A stretch of DNA of 64,000 bases from Arthrobacter sp. zg-Y769 (GCF_020907405.1 NZ_JAJJOE010000008.1:419609-483608); one strand, 5' to 3'; numbered from the stretch's first letter, positions 54,452-63,569 are shown. Program-made: numbers and translations. Notes: generated from the letters alone by a model not told the origin.

Positions 54452-55452
54452 CCCTCGCCCCTGAAGGACGCCGCCTGCTGCGCATCGAACAGCGCAACGC
54501 GGCCGTTCCGGTGGAACGCAAGCCCGAATGGATCAAGGCCAAGGTAAACATGGGCCCGGAGTTCGTGGAGCTGAAGAAGCAGGTGAAGAAGGAGGGGCTG
54601 CACACGGTCTGCGAAGAGGCCGGCTGCCCCAACATTTTCGAATGCTGGGAGGACCGTGAGGCAACCTTCCTGATCGGCGGCTCCGAGTGCACCCGGCGCT
54701 GCGACTTCTGCCAGATCGACACCGGCAAGCCCTCGCCGGTGGACCTGATGGAGCCCACCAAGGTGGCGCGCTCTGTACAGCAGATGAACCTGCGCTACGC
54801 CACCGTCACCGGGGTCGCCCGCGACGACCTGGAGGACGAGGGTGTCTGGCTCTATGCCGAGACCATCCGGAAAATCCACGAGCTCAACCCCGGCACCGGC
54901 GTCGAGATCCTGATTCCCGATTTTTCCGGAAAGGTGGAGCACATCATCGACATCTGCGAAGCCCGGCCCGAGGTCTTCGCCCACAACGTGGAAACGGTCC
55001 CGCGCCTGTTCAAGCGCATCCGCCCCGCCTTCCGTTATGAACGCTCCCTAGACGTCATCACCCAGGGACAGAACATGGGCATGGTCACCAAGTCCAACCT
55101 GATCCTGGGCATGGGCGAAACACGAGCAGAAATCTCCGGAGCGCTGAAGGACCTGCGGGACTCCGGCTGCGACCTGATCACCATCACCCAGTACCTGCGT
55201 CCCAGCGAACGCCACCTTCCGGTGGACCGCTGGGTCAAGCCGCAGGAATTCGTGGACATCAGCACCGAGGCCGAGGAACTCGGCTTCCTCGGCGTGATGA
55301 GCGGACCGCTGGTGCGGTCCTCGTACCGTGCCGGCCGGCTCTGGGCCGGCGCCATGCGCCGCAAGGGGCGCGAGCTGCCTCCGCAGCTGGCGCATATCGA
55401 GGATTCCGGCACAACGCTGCAGGAAGCCTCTTCCATCCTTGCCCGGGGGTGA
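54448..55452 (+). CDS. lipA: Lipoyl synthase (radical SAM)
   Basis: The 334-residue enzyme inserts two sulphurs into octanoyl groups. The auxiliary cluster cysteines are C-x4-C-x5-C ([12 protein letters not shown]) and the radical SAM cluster is C-x3-C-x2-C (CTRRCDFC). Other blocks are [17 protein letters not shown] and the C-terminal [14 protein letters not shown] 54448 overlaps the lipB TGA stop, so the two genes are translationally coupled. Its product serves the E2 enzyme encoded upstream. Confidence 0.97.
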   Translation: MTLAPEGRRLLRIEQRNAAVPVERKPEWIKAKVNMGPEFVELKKQVKKEGLHTVCEEAGCPNIFECWEDREATFLIGGSECTRRCDFCQIDTGKPSPVDLMEPTKVARSVQQMNLRYATVTGVARDDLEDEGVWLYAETIRKIHELNPGTGVEILIPDFSGKVEHIIDICEARPEVFAHNVETVPRLFKRIRPAFRYERSLDVITQGQNMGMVTKSNLILGMGETRAEISGALKDLRDSGCDLITITQYLRPSERHLPVDRWVKPQEFVDISTEAEELGFLGVMSGPLVRSSYRAGRLWAGAMRRKGRELPPQLAHIEDSGTTLQEASSILARG

Positions 55453-55556
55453 CGGCCCCCCCGATGCCCGGGCACTGCACCTGTGCCACCCTTGTCCTGC
55501 CTTACTCCCGCAACCTTCCTAACCGCACGCCTTACATCACGTAGAATGAAGTCATT

Positions 55557-56309
55557 ATGGCCAAAAGCACCGATTCAGACGCATCCCAGAGCGCCCGCAA
55601 AGGCGTCTTTTCCCGCAAGCCCAAGGGGGAAAAGAAGCCCAAGAAGGACGGGCGCATGAAGCAGATTGCCCAGGTCTTCAAAATGACCCGGCGCAACGAT
55701 CCCAGCGTTGTCTGGCTGATGATTGGCGCGTTCCTCGGCGTTATCGCCGTGGGCCTGCTGATCGGGTTCCTGATCGACAACTGGATCACGATGCTCATCA
55801 TCGCCATCCCGCTCGGCCTGCTCGCCGCAGTATTCATCCTGTCCCGCCGTGCCGAACGGGCGGCGTTCACGCAGATTGAAGGCCAGGCCGGAGCATCCGG
55901 CGCCGCCCTGAGCGTGCTGCGCCGCGGCTGGATCCTTGAGGAACAGCCCGTCGCCGTGAACCCGCGCACCCAGGAAGCCGTGTTCCGCGCCATCGGCCGC
56001 CCCGGCATCGTCCTGGTCACCGAAGGCTCCCCCGCACGTGCCAAGGCACTGGCCGACGGCGAACGCCGGCGCATGAACCGGGTCGTTCCCAAGGTTCCGG
56101 TTACCGTCATCCAGACCGGTCGCGGGGAAGGCCAGGTTCCGCTGTCCAAGGTGGCAACCACGGCCAAGAAGCTGCCCAAGGCACTGACCAAGCAGGAAGT
56201 CGCCACCGTCAACAAGCGGCTCTCGGCGCTCGGCACCCGGTTGCCGATTCCCAAGGGCATCGACCCGTACCGCGCCCGCCCGGACCGCAAGGCAACCCGC
56301 GGACGCTAG
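55557..56309 (+). CDS. DUF4191 membrane protein
   Basis: The 250-residue protein has a basic N-terminus (Lys-rich to about 40), two adjacent membrane helices (about 55-98) and a soluble C-terminal domain (NPRTQEAVFRAIGRPGIVLVTEG). It is the positional orthologue of mycobacterial Rv2219, which follows lipA. Function is unknown. A TAGAAT -10 box (55542-55547) lies 9 nt before the ATG, suggesting a leaderless transcript. Confidence 0.88.
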   Translation: MAKSTDSDASQSARKGVFSRKPKGEKKPKKDGRMKQIAQVFKMTRRNDPSVVWLMIGAFLGVIAVGLLIGFLIDNWITMLIIAIPLGLLAAVFILSRRAERAAFTQIEGQAGASGAALSVLRRGWILEEQPVAVNPRTQEAVFRAIGRPGIVLVTEGSPARAKALADGERRRMNRVVPKVPVTVIQTGRGEGQVPLSKVATTAKKLPKALTKQEVATVNKRLSALGTRLPIPKGIDPYRARPDRKATRGR

Positions 56310-56321
56310 CCGTTCCTCTCA

Positions 56322-56355
56322 CAAAAGGGCCCCTTTTCAGGGGCCCTTTTGTTTT
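56322..56355. terminator. Bidirectional terminator between DUF4191 and the epimerase gene
   Basis: A perfect 12-bp stem (CAAAAGGGCCCC/GGGGCCCTTTTG) with a TTTTCA loop is followed by TTTT on the forward strand. The A-rich left arm gives a T-rich exit on the reverse strand. Confidence 0.88.
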
Positions 56356-56360
56356 GCCCC

Positions 56361-57452
56361 CTAGGACCCTTCCGACACGGACCCTTCCGACAGGGGCGCC
56401 TTCGAGCCCGCGAGCCGGGCCAGCAGACCACGTTCCTCGTCTCCGGTGAGTCCTGCCCCGCGGGGACGCTCGACGCCGACGGCTTCCTCCCAGGCGAGGG
56501 TGTCGCCAAGGGTCTGCTGCAGCGGCCGGAGGCGCAGTCCGGCCGCACGTGCCCGGGCATTGGACCGTGCATTCATCCCGTGCCAGTCCGGGTCCTCCAG
56601 CCAGAGGGGCAGCGAACGGGGGCCGGACCACTCGCTGACGCCCTGTTCGCGGAGCCACCCGGCCGGAGCCGGGACGGTGCCCTGCGGAAAGGCTGACTCC
56701 GCTTCAGCCGTTTGGGCCCCCGCTTCCCGCCCATCCGGTTCCCCGGCCGCCGCAGCAGCCGTAGCCGCCGCAGCCAGATGCTCCGCGAACGGCACGGTGT
56801 CCCCCACGGCGTTGAACACGCCGCCGGTCCGTTCCCGTGCGATCTGTATGAGCCACTGCGCCAGGTCGCGGACGTCAATGAGCTGCGTGGGCTGGTCCGG
56901 TGCGTCGGGTACAAGGACACGGCCGCCACGGGCAAACCGCAGCGGCCAGTATCCGCTGCGTCCGGAGGTGTCGCCCGGACCGCCGATCAGGCCTGCCCGG
57001 ACCACTGCGCACGCATCGGCACCGAAACCCGCCATGACGGCCTGCTCACAGGCCACCTTGGCCGGACCGTAGCTATCCATGTCCCGCATGATGTCTTCCG
57101 CCAAGGGGGCCAGGAGAGCGGCGTCTTCGTCCTGGCCGAACTCCCGCTGGCTGGCATAGACATTGCCTGTGGAGACGAACACGTAGAAGCCGGCTGCATC
57201 CCTCAGGTCCCGGACGGCACGGCGCACCTGCCCCGGCTGGCGGGAGACGTCAATCACCGCATCCCAGTGCTGCTGCGCGGCGGCGGCGAGACCGTCGTCG
57301 GCGTCGCGGTCCAGTTGGAGAAAGGTGGTGCCGGCCGGCGGTTCGCCGGAGCTGCCCCGGGCAGCGCAGGTGACAATGTGTCCGTCGGCAGCTGCGGCGG
57401 CGGCCGTCTCATGTCCAAGCCAGGCGGTTCCGCCCAGGATCAGTAGTTTCAT
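56361..57452 (-). CDS. NAD-dependent epimerase/dehydratase-type SDR protein
   Basis: The 363-residue protein has the NAD(P)-binding motif ILGGTAWLG (5-13) and an extended-SDR core. The YxxxK active site is SYGPAKVACE, with the upstream VFVSTGNVYA supplying the Ser/Thr. It resembles nucleoside-sugar epimerases, including those used for isoflavone-like or cell-wall sugars, but the substrate is unknown. It ends in two short Ser-Glu-Gly-Ser repeats encoded by a direct DNA repeat. It is convergent with DUF4191. Confidence 0.85.
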   Translation of the reverse strand: MKLLILGGTAWLGHETAAAAAADGHIVTCAARGSSGEPPAGTTFLQLDRDADDGLAAAAQQHWDAVIDVSRQPGQVRRAVRDLRDAAGFYVFVSTGNVYASQREFGQDEDAALLAPLAEDIMRDMDSYGPAKVACEQAVMAGFGADACAVVRAGLIGGPGDTSGRSGYWPLRFARGGRVLVPDAPDQPTQLIDVRDLAQWLIQIARERTGGVFNAVGDTVPFAEHLAAAATAAAAAGEPDGREAGAQTAEAESAFPQGTVPAPAGWLREQGVSEWSGPRSLPLWLEDPDWHGMNARSNARARAAGLRLRPLQQTLGDTLAWEEAVGVERPRGAGLTGDEERGLLARLAGSKAPLSEGSVSEGS

Positions 57453-57492
57453 ACTCTGAGAATCTGCCAGATTCTTAGGGCGGCTGGAAGGC

Positions 57493-57933
57493 CTAGTGCT
57501 TCACCTTCACCAGCAGCGTACCCATGGCGCGGTCGTGCAGGCCGCGCTGGTCGGCGTCGAACACCACCGCGGGGATCACCAGGCACAGCAGCAGCGTGCG
57601 GACCACTGCCGCCGGAATTCCCGCTGCGCGGCCGTCCATTTTCTGCACCTGCAGGCTGAACACACGGTGCCCGATGCTGTAACCGAGCAGGCTGACCAGC
57701 AGGATCTGCTCGACGGCGAAGATCGCCAGGATCGCGAAGTCATCTCCGCCGAAAAGCCAGTAGGCAATGAGCGAGGCAATGGCCCAGTCGATGACCAGGG
57801 CACCCAGCCGGGGACCGACGCGTGCAATGGACCCCGGGCCGGTACGCGGGCGGCCGAGGCGTTTGCCCGGCCACGTACTCTCATCGGAGGGAGGGCCTTC
57901 CAGCCAGGAACCTATATCGCTTCTATCGACCAC
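57493..57933 (-). CDS. RDD-family membrane protein
   Basis: The 146-residue protein has two to three transmembrane helices (about 47-60, 65-85, 108-122) and the RDD layout: Arg in VGPRLGALVIDW, Asp in the same helix, and Asp in FDADQRGLHDRAMGT. Its role is unknown (some RDD proteins are Na+/H+ antiporters). It lies upstream of glnA in the opposite orientation, as the RDD protein Rv2219A does in mycobacteria. Confidence 0.88.
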   Translation of the reverse strand: MVDRSDIGSWLEGPPSDESTWPGKRLGRPRTGPGSIARVGPRLGALVIDWAIASLIAYWLFGGDDFAILAIFAVEQILLVSLLGYSIGHRVFSLQVQKMDGRAAGIPAAVVRTLLLCLVIPAVVFDADQRGLHDRAMGTLLVKVKH

Positions 57934-58030
57934 GGTTAAAGACTACCCGGGTGGCAACGGCGAAAATAAACCTTCCATTATCACTGTCCCCCGGGGTTGC
58001 GGATAGGGTGGAAGGGAGACCATCGACTGC

Positions 58031-58068
58031 GTAACGTACCGGAAACACATGTGTCACCGCCGGGAAAC
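58031..58068 (+). promoter_or_regulatory. GlnR box upstream of glnA
   Basis: The four elements GTAAC, GAAAC, GTCAC and GAAAC occur at 58031-58035, 58042-58046, 58053-58057 and 58064-58068, each separated by exactly 6 bases. This is the two-site arrangement bound by the OmpR-type regulator GlnR in actinobacteria. It lies 112 bp before the glnA ATG and implies nitrogen-dependent regulation. Confidence 0.9.
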
Positions 58069-58180
58069 CCGGCCCCTTTAGGGTCAAGGTGAGGCGACGG
58101 ACGTTCAAAGGGCCCGGCGCCAGCCAGGTCTTGCAGCCCGAGGTCTTCCATCCAAACAGTTGTATAGGAGTACATAAACG

Positions 58181-59605
58181 ATGTTCAAGAACGCGGACGA
58201 AGTCCTCAGGTTCATCGCTGACGAGCAAGTGAAGTTCGTCGACATCCGATTCACCGACGTACCCGGAGTGCAGCAGCACTTCAACGTGCCGGCCAAAACC
58301 GTAGATGCCGATTTCTTCGTCAACGGTCAGCTGTTCGACGGCTCATCCATCCGCGGCTTCCAGGGCATTGCAGAGTCCGACATGCAGCTCATCCCGGATG
58401 TCACGACGGCGTTTATCGATCCCTTCCGCATCGAGAAGACCCTGGCATTGAACTTCTCGATTGTGAACCCGCGCACCGGCGAGCCGTACCACCGCGACCC
58501 GCGCGGCGTTGCCGAGCGTGCCGAGGCTTACCTGGCCTCCACAGGCATCGCCGATACGGCCTTCTTCGGCTCCGAGGCCGAGTTCTACATCTTCGACAAC
58601 GTCCAGTACGAGTCCTCCCCCAAGGGCAGCTTCTACAAGGTGGACTCCGAAGAGGCGCCCTGGAACAGCGGCCGCGAGGAAGAGGGCGGTAACCTGGGCA
58701 ACAAGACCCCGTACAAGGGTGGCTACTTCCCCGTGGCTCCAGTGGACAAGCAGGCTGACCTGCGCGACGCCATCAGCGTGGAGCTGGACAACGTAGGCCT
58801 CGAAGTCGAACGCGCCCACCACGAGGTCGGCGGCGCCGGCCAGGCAGAGATCAACTACAAGTTCACCACGCTGACGCACGCCGCGGACGATCTGCAGAAG
58901 TTCAAGTACATCGTCAAGAACGTTGCCGATTCCTGGGGCAAGTCCGCCACCTTCATGCCGAAGCCCATCTTCGGTGACAACGGTTCGGGCATGCACTGCC
59001 ACCAGTCCCTGTGGAACGGCGGCGAACCGCTGTTCTACGACGAGAAGGGCTACGCCGGCCTTTCGGACCTGGCCCGCTGGTACATCGGCGGCCTGCTCAA
59101 GCACGCCTCCGCCGTGCTTGCCTTCACCAACCCGACGGTCAACTCCTACCGCCGCCTGGTCAAGGGCTTCGAAGCTCCCGTGAACATGGTCTACTCGCAG
59201 GGCAACCGCTCTGCCGCCATCCGTATCCCGATCACCGGTTCCAACCCGAAGGCCAAGCGCCTCGAGTTCCGCGCTCCGGATCCCTCCTCCAACCCCTACC
59301 TGGCGTTCTCCGCACAGCTGATGGCGGGCCTGGACGGCATCAAGAACCGCATCGAACCGGCGGACCCGATCGACAAGGACCTCTACGAGCTGCCGCCCGA
59401 AGAGGCCAAGCACATCCAGAAGGCTCCGGCGTCGCTCGAAGAGGCACTGGTTGCCCTGGAGAACGACAATGAGTTCCTTCAGGCCGGCGGCGTGTTCACC
59501 CAGGACATGATCGACAGCTGGATTTCGTACAAGCGTGAATTCGAAATCCTCCCGCTGGCGCTGCGCCCGAACCCGTTCGAGTTCGAGCTCTACTACGGCG
59601 TCTAA
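58181..59605 (+). CDS. glnA: Glutamine synthetase type I
   Basis: The 474-residue enzyme makes glutamine from glutamate, ammonia and ATP. Motifs: the Asp50-type FDGSSIRGF, the ATP/metal blocks [19 protein letters not shown] and [11 protein letters not shown], and [11 protein letters not shown]. The adenylylation tyrosine is Tyr402 ([10 protein letters not shown]), so it is a GSI-beta enzyme controlled by GlnE. The upstream GlnR box adds transcriptional control. ATG 58181 has AGGAG upstream. A strong terminator follows. Confidence 0.97.
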   Translation: MFKNADEVLRFIADEQVKFVDIRFTDVPGVQQHFNVPAKTVDADFFVNGQLFDGSSIRGFQGIAESDMQLIPDVTTAFIDPFRIEKTLALNFSIVNPRTGEPYHRDPRGVAERAEAYLASTGIADTAFFGSEAEFYIFDNVQYESSPKGSFYKVDSEEAPWNSGREEEGGNLGNKTPYKGGYFPVAPVDKQADLRDAISVELDNVGLEVERAHHEVGGAGQAEINYKFTTLTHAADDLQKFKYIVKNVADSWGKSATFMPKPIFGDNGSGMHCHQSLWNGGEPLFYDEKGYAGLSDLARWYIGGLLKHASAVLAFTNPTVNSYRRLVKGFEAPVNMVYSQGNRSAAIRIPITGSNPKAKRLEFRAPDPSSNPYLAFSAQLMAGLDGIKNRIEPADPIDKDLYELPPEEAKHIQKAPASLEEALVALENDNEFLQAGGVFTQDMIDSWISYKREFEILPLALRPNPFEFELYYGV

Positions 59606-59636
59606 GCGTCTGAGCCCCGGCTGGTAGAAGCCGGTG

Positions 59637-59673
59637 AACCGCCTCCGCCCCTCACCGGGCGGGGGCGGTTTTT
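59637..59673 (+). terminator. Rho-independent terminator of glnA
   Basis: A 14-bp stem (AACCGCCTCCGCCC with its complement, one T-G pair) and a CTCACC loop lead into TTTTT at 59669-59673, 32 bp after the glnA stop. Confidence 0.9.
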
Positions 59674-59738
59674 CATTCCCCCGCTCGCGTAGCATCGGGA
59701 GCGGGGAGATTCCCGTCATCACTAAGGAGAACACTGCT

Positions 59739-60755
59739 ATGAAAGCTGTCTACGTCACCGGCCCGGACACAAACGAGTGGGTTGAGGTTGAGCAGCCCGC
59801 GGTCGGACCCGGCGACGTCCTGCTGAAGATGAAGGCCTGCGGGATCTGCGGATCAGACGCGTTCTACAGCCACATCGGCGGAATCCCGCCCCGCCAGGGC
59901 GCCACGCCTCTCGGCCATGAACCGGCGGCCGAAGTGGCGGAAGTCGGCTCCGACGTGGACGGCATCGAGGTAGGCGACCACGTGGTGATTGACACGATGG
60001 CGTTCACTGACGGGCTGCTCGGCAGCGGCGGTGCACAGGGCGGGCTCTCGGAGTACGTGGTGGTTCACGACGCAGCCCTTGGACGCCAGCTCAGGGTCAT
60101 TCCCAAGGAGATCCCGTGGGAGGTAGCCGCCCTGAACGAACCCATGGCGGTGGCCCTCCATGCGGTGAACCGCACCAATCCCAAGCCCGGCGACAAAGTG
60201 GTGATCTTCGGAGCGGGTCCGATCGGCCTCGGCGCCCTGCTCGGCTACCGCCGCCGCGGGGTGGCCCACATCATCGTCGTCGATGTCATCGCCTCCCGGC
60301 TTCAGAAGGCCCTCCAGATCGGCGCAGACGCGGTCATCAACTCCGCGGAAGAGGACCTGGCTGCCCGACTGGTGGAGCTGCACGGCGACGGAGCCACCAT
60401 GATGGTCCGCGGCGTCCGGTCAGGCACCGACATCTTCCTTGACGCGGCCGGCGCACCCGTCATCCCCGCTACCGTGGCCGACGTCGCCAAGCAGGGGGCA
60501 GTACTCGGCATCGTTGCAGTCCACAAGAAGCCGGTGGAGCTCGACTTCGGCACAATCCTCACCACCGAACTCACGATCGTGTTTGCCATGGGCTACCCGA
60601 CCGAGATCTTCGACGTGACCGAGGACATCATTGAAAACTGGCAGAAGTACGCGCTGATCATCAGCAACACGCTGCCCTTCGAGCGGTCCCTGGAGGCGCT
60701 CACCCTGGCACAGACCCCCGGAGCTGCCGACAAGGTAGTTGTCACCTTCGACTAG
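59739..60755 (+). CDS. Zinc-type medium-chain dehydrogenase lacking the structural zinc lobe
   Basis: The 338-residue MDR protein has catalytic zinc ligands in KACGICGSD and LGHEPAAEVAEVG. The NAD(P) motif is GAGPIGLGALLG. The usual four-cysteine structural zinc loop is absent: the segment after VIDTMAFTDG has no cysteines (LLGSGGAQGGLSEY). It may be a threonine- or sorbitol-dehydrogenase-like enzyme; the substrate is unknown. ATG 59739 has AAGGAG upstream. It follows glnA after a terminator, so it is a separate unit. Confidence 0.87.
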   Translation: MKAVYVTGPDTNEWVEVEQPAVGPGDVLLKMKACGICGSDAFYSHIGGIPPRQGATPLGHEPAAEVAEVGSDVDGIEVGDHVVIDTMAFTDGLLGSGGAQGGLSEYVVVHDAALGRQLRVIPKEIPWEVAALNEPMAVALHAVNRTNPKPGDKVVIFGAGPIGLGALLGYRRRGVAHIIVVDVIASRLQKALQIGADAVINSAEEDLAARLVELHGDGATMMVRGVRSGTDIFLDAAGAPVIPATVADVAKQGAVLGIVAVHKKPVELDFGTILTTELTIVFAMGYPTEIFDVTEDIIENWQKYALIISNTLPFERSLEALTLAQTPGAADKVVVTFD

Positions 60756-60779
60756 TCACCTTCCCGGTCTTCCCGGCGG

Positions 60780-60851
60780 CTAGAGCGTCACGCCGTCGGG
60801 AAGTTCCGGGGCATCGAATTTCTGCCGTTCGCACTCGGCCTTCAGCTGCGG
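60780..60851 (-). pseudogene. Detached C-terminal coding segment of the hypothetical gene
   Basis: These 24 codons, including the TAG stop, are in frame with the 193-residue protein and separated from it only by TAA. Codon usage and amino-acid composition match the upstream part. Restoring a Tyr codon at 60852-60854 would give a 217-residue protein. Confidence 0.6.
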
Positions 60852-61433
60852 TTACGTGGCGGCGATCAGGTCCAGGATGCGGTTGCGGACCACCAGATAG
60901 GCCTCCCCGACCCCCACCACGCCCTTGAATTCCTTCAGTTCCTCTTCATAGGAGGTCTGCTGGTGCCGCAGATAGTTCACGGTCAGCCGGTTCAGCCGTG
61001 ACGGTGCCGTGGAGAGGCTGGCCGGAGCCTGCTTGCCGCGGAGCCGGCCGTTGAAATGCTCGATCGCCTTACGCTGCATGGTTTCCCACGGCTCGGGCAC
61101 AATGCGCAGATCCAGCGCTTCGGCGACGGCGACTGCCGCCTTCTTCTTCACCAGGGCACGTTCCCGCGCCGCCAGCTGCCGGTTTCGGGAGGCTTCGCGG
61201 GCCTTGGCATACTCCGGTGTGGCCTCGATGGCCTCCACGCGTTCCAGGGCGTAGAGCTTCATGGGGGCTGCCTTGCGGGAAAACGGGTTTCGGGCGGTCT
61301 TGTCGGGTTCGGGCAGGAAGGTTTTGATCTGCCCGTCGGTCCAGCCCCGTTCCTTCTTGAGGTCATTGGCGATGAGCATGCCCTCGCTGTTTGCCGGTTT
61401 CGGACGCGGCGGGTGGTGTTTGCCTCTGGGCAC
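60852..61433 (-). CDS. Basic, helix-rich hypothetical protein with an apparent premature stop
   Basis: The 193-residue Lys/Arg/Ala-rich protein starts MPRGKHHPPRPKP. It has long predicted helices, an ALERVEAIEATPEYAKAREASRNRQ stretch, and ends DLIAAT. I do not recognise a family. Directly after its TAA (60852-60854) the same frame continues for 23 sense codons (PQLKAECERQKF ... LPDGVTL) to a TAG at 60780, and that segment reads like the natural C-terminus. The TAA therefore looks like a recent nonsense mutation or a sequencing error. The product may be functional with a truncated tail. Confidence 0.75.
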   Translation of the reverse strand: MPRGKHHPPRPKPANSEGMLIANDLKKERGWTDGQIKTFLPEPDKTARNPFSRKAAPMKLYALERVEAIEATPEYAKAREASRNRQLAARERALVKKKAAVAVAEALDLRIVPEPWETMQRKAIEHFNGRLRGKQAPASLSTAPSRLNRLTVNYLRHQQTSYEEELKEFKGVVGVGEAYLVVRNRILDLIAAT

Positions 61434-61502
61434 GGTGCTCCCCGGATGTAGGAATGGTGTTTCTCCATTCTAGGAGAGCACGGCCGGGGGTCCTTAAAAT
61501 GC

Positions 61503-61537
61503 AAAAACGCCGCCATTCCCTGGTGGGAACGACGGCG
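61503..61537 (-). terminator. Terminator of the small exported-peptide gene
   Basis: On the reverse strand a 13-bp stem (CGCCGTCGTTCCC with CGCCGCCATTCCC complement) with an ACCA loop leads into TTTTT (61503-61507). It lies 15 bp after the stop at 61553. Confidence 0.85.
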
Positions 61538-61552
61538 GAGACCTCTTCTGCG

Positions 61553-61729
61553 CTAGGCGGTGGCCTCAGCGACGACCTGGCCCGCGGCCGGTTCTGCGTT
61601 CAGCATTGCGACCTCTGCTGCCGATACTCCCCCGGCAACCAGTGCGCATCCGGCCGCAATGGCCGTGATCTGTGCGGTGAATCGTGAAGTGGTGGTCCTG
61701 CTGCGTGTGGCATTGATGTGCTTCAACAT
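61553..61729 (-). CDS. Small exported or membrane-anchored peptide, unknown
   Basis: The 58-residue product (ATG 61729) has a basic N-terminus (KHINATRSRTTTSRF), a hydrophobic core (AQITAIAAGCALVAGGVSA) and a short acidic tail, so it looks like a secreted or single-pass peptide with the AGG/SAA segment as possible cleavage site. A TTG at 61750 is a weaker start. GGGAG lies 11 nt upstream of the ATG. The well-formed terminator right after it supports expression. No family was recognised. Confidence 0.7.
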   Translation of the reverse strand: MLKHINATRSRTTTSRFTAQITAIAAGCALVAGGVSAAEVAMLNAEPAAGQVVAEATA

Positions 61730-61992
61730 ATAGCTTAATGCTCCCTTCAAGAGGCATGGGATAGCACTCCGGACACACGGAATCGATGTGCCGAAAAGCG
61801 GTGGCGTCTGCGCCGGAGTGGTGGTGTTGCGGTTCGTCGCCCAAGGCGGACCGCGGAATTCAGGAGAGGCTGCGCTTGCTGTACTTACCGGCTGCGCTTA
61901 TGGGGCCTTCGGATCCTGTCCGCTATCCAGTCTACTGGTATTACCTTCCGTGCTCAAGGTGCGGGGCCCGGGATGGCAGTACGTTTGAACAC

Positions 61993-62670
61993 ATGAACGT
62001 TGAGCACGAAGACCTTTCCATTCCCGTCGGTGACGGGAACATATCCGCCGTGTTGTCCCGCCCCGAGGACGCCGTGGTGACCGTCGTCGTCGCCCACGGA
62101 GCCGGAACCGGAATGGAGCACCCCTTCCTTACCGGCTTCACCCGCGCACTGAACGACGGCGGCGCCGCCACCCTGCGCTTCAACTTCCCGTACCGCGAAG
62201 CCGGGAAGAAGTTTCCGGACCGGGCCCCCGTTGCCGTCGACACGTGGAAGGTCGTTATGGCCACGGTGGCGGCGCGCGACGACGGCGGGCCGGTGTGGGC
62301 GTGCGGGAAGTCCTTCGGCGGCCGGATGGCGTCCATGGCGGTGGCGGAAGGCATGCCCGCCGTCGGCCTGGTGTATCTGGGCTACCCGCTGCATCCGCCC
62401 GGCAAGCCGGAGAAGCTGCGCGACGGGCACTTGTACGGCCTGACCCTGCCGATGCTGTTCCTGCAGGGCACACGTGACACTTTCGCCCTGCCCGGCGAAC
62501 TGGAACCGGTGGCCGAGCGGATCGGTCGGAACGCCCGGGTTGAACGGATTGAAGGCGGGAACCACTCCTTTGAGGTGCGCGGACAGAAGCGCACGCCTGA
62601 CGAAATCGGTGCCGGACTCGCTGAGCCGGTCCTGCGGTTTATCCGGGCCACAGAAGCCGGGAGAAGTTAA
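61993..62670 (+). CDS. Alpha/beta hydrolase (dienelactone hydrolase/KANL3-Tex30-like)
   Basis: The 225-residue hydrolase has nucleophile elbow GKSFGGRM (Ser), acid GTRDTFALP and His in GGNHSFEV. It opens with VVAHGAGTGMEHPF, the family oxyanion region. The ATG at 61993 lacks a good ribosome-binding site; the longer upstream frame is not hydrolase-like. The substrate is unknown. The stop TAA shares a base with the ATG of the next hydrolase (TAATG). Confidence 0.88.
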   Translation: MNVEHEDLSIPVGDGNISAVLSRPEDAVVTVVVAHGAGTGMEHPFLTGFTRALNDGGAATLRFNFPYREAGKKFPDRAPVAVDTWKVVMATVAARDDGGPVWACGKSFGGRMASMAVAEGMPAVGLVYLGYPLHPPGKPEKLRDGHLYGLTLPMLFLQGTRDTFALPGELEPVAERIGRNARVERIEGGNHSFEVRGQKRTPDEIGAGLAEPVLRFIRATEAGRS

Positions 62671-63569
62671 TGGCAAGCCTGCCGATGCAGCTCCTGGCGC
62701 CGTTTCTGCGGCTGACCAGGAAGCCGCTGACGGCCACGGCGGAACGCACGGAAGCGAGACTGGCGAGGGGCAGGCAGCCCGCCCCGCTTCCCCGAAGCCT
62801 GCTGCGGAAGTTCCGTGTGGAGCAGAGGAGCGTCGAGGGATTCTCCTGCTATTCGGTGATGCCCCGTGCCGCGGGCACGTCCGTGCCCGGAACTGCCGCC
62901 CGGGCGGTCCTGTACCTGCACGGCGGTTCGTACATCAGCCCGATCAGCACCTGGCACTGGCGGTTCATCGCCCGTCTGGCGGCAGCGGGCCACCGGGTGG
63001 AGGTTCCGCTCTACGGTCTGGCGCCGGACTACAGCCACCGTGATGCGCCCGGACTGCTGGCGTCCGTGTACCGGCAGCTGCTTGAAGACTACGATCCCAG
63101 GGACGTGGCTTTTATGGGCGACTCAGCCGGTGGCGGACTGGCCCTGGCCTTTGCCGAGCAGCTAACGGAGTTGTCTCTGCCTCAACCGCGGCGTTTGGTT
63201 CTGCTGTCCCCGTGGGTGGACGTGGCGATGGAGAATCCGGAGCTTGGCGCGGTGGAAGAAGTTGATCCGTGGCTAAGCCGTGCCGGGCTTCGGGTGGCGG
63301 CGCGCGCCTGGGCATCCGGTGATCCCCTGGCCGATCCCCGGATCAGTCCCGTCAACGGCACGCTGTCGGGTCTGCCGCCGACGGACCTGTTTGTCGGAAC
63401 CCATGACCTGCCCTATCCCGATGTGCTCCGGCTGGAAAGACTGCTGAAGTCTGCCGGAACCCCGGTTTCGCTGCAGGTCGCTGACGGCGGAGTCCATGTC
63501 TATCCCCTGCTGCCCGTGCCTGAGGGCAGGGCTGCGCGGAAGAGGATCCTCGAGCTGCTGCGGGCCTGA
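62670..63569 (+). CDS. Alpha/beta hydrolase of the hormone-sensitive-lipase (HSL) type
   Basis: The 299-residue esterase has the oxyanion motif HGGSYI (HGGG-type), nucleophile GDSAGGGLA, acid in GTHDLPYPD and the catalytic His in GVHVYP. It is translationally coupled to the previous hydrolase with a one-base overlap and GGGAGAAG upstream. It probably acts on short-chain esters; the two genes may form a pair that processes related compounds. Confidence 0.9.
   Translation: MASLPMQLLAPFLRLTRKPLTATAERTEARLARGRQPAPLPRSLLRKFRVEQRSVEGFSCYSVMPRAAGTSVPGTAARAVLYLHGGSYISPISTWHWRFIARLAAAGHRVEVPLYGLAPDYSHRDAPGLLASVYRQLLEDYDPRDVAFMGDSAGGGLALAFAEQLTELSLPQPRRLVLLSPWVDVAMENPELGAVEEVDPWLSRAGLRVAARAWASGDPLADPRISPVNGTLSGLPPTDLFVGTHDLPYPDVLRLERLLKSAGTPVSLQVADGGVHVYPLLPVPEGRAARKRILELLRA

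Noticed and set aside
61786..61992. N-terminal extension of the alpha/beta hydrolase
   Set aside because: The extension is Cys/Trp/Tyr-rich, not hydrolase-like. The family begins near ATG 61993.
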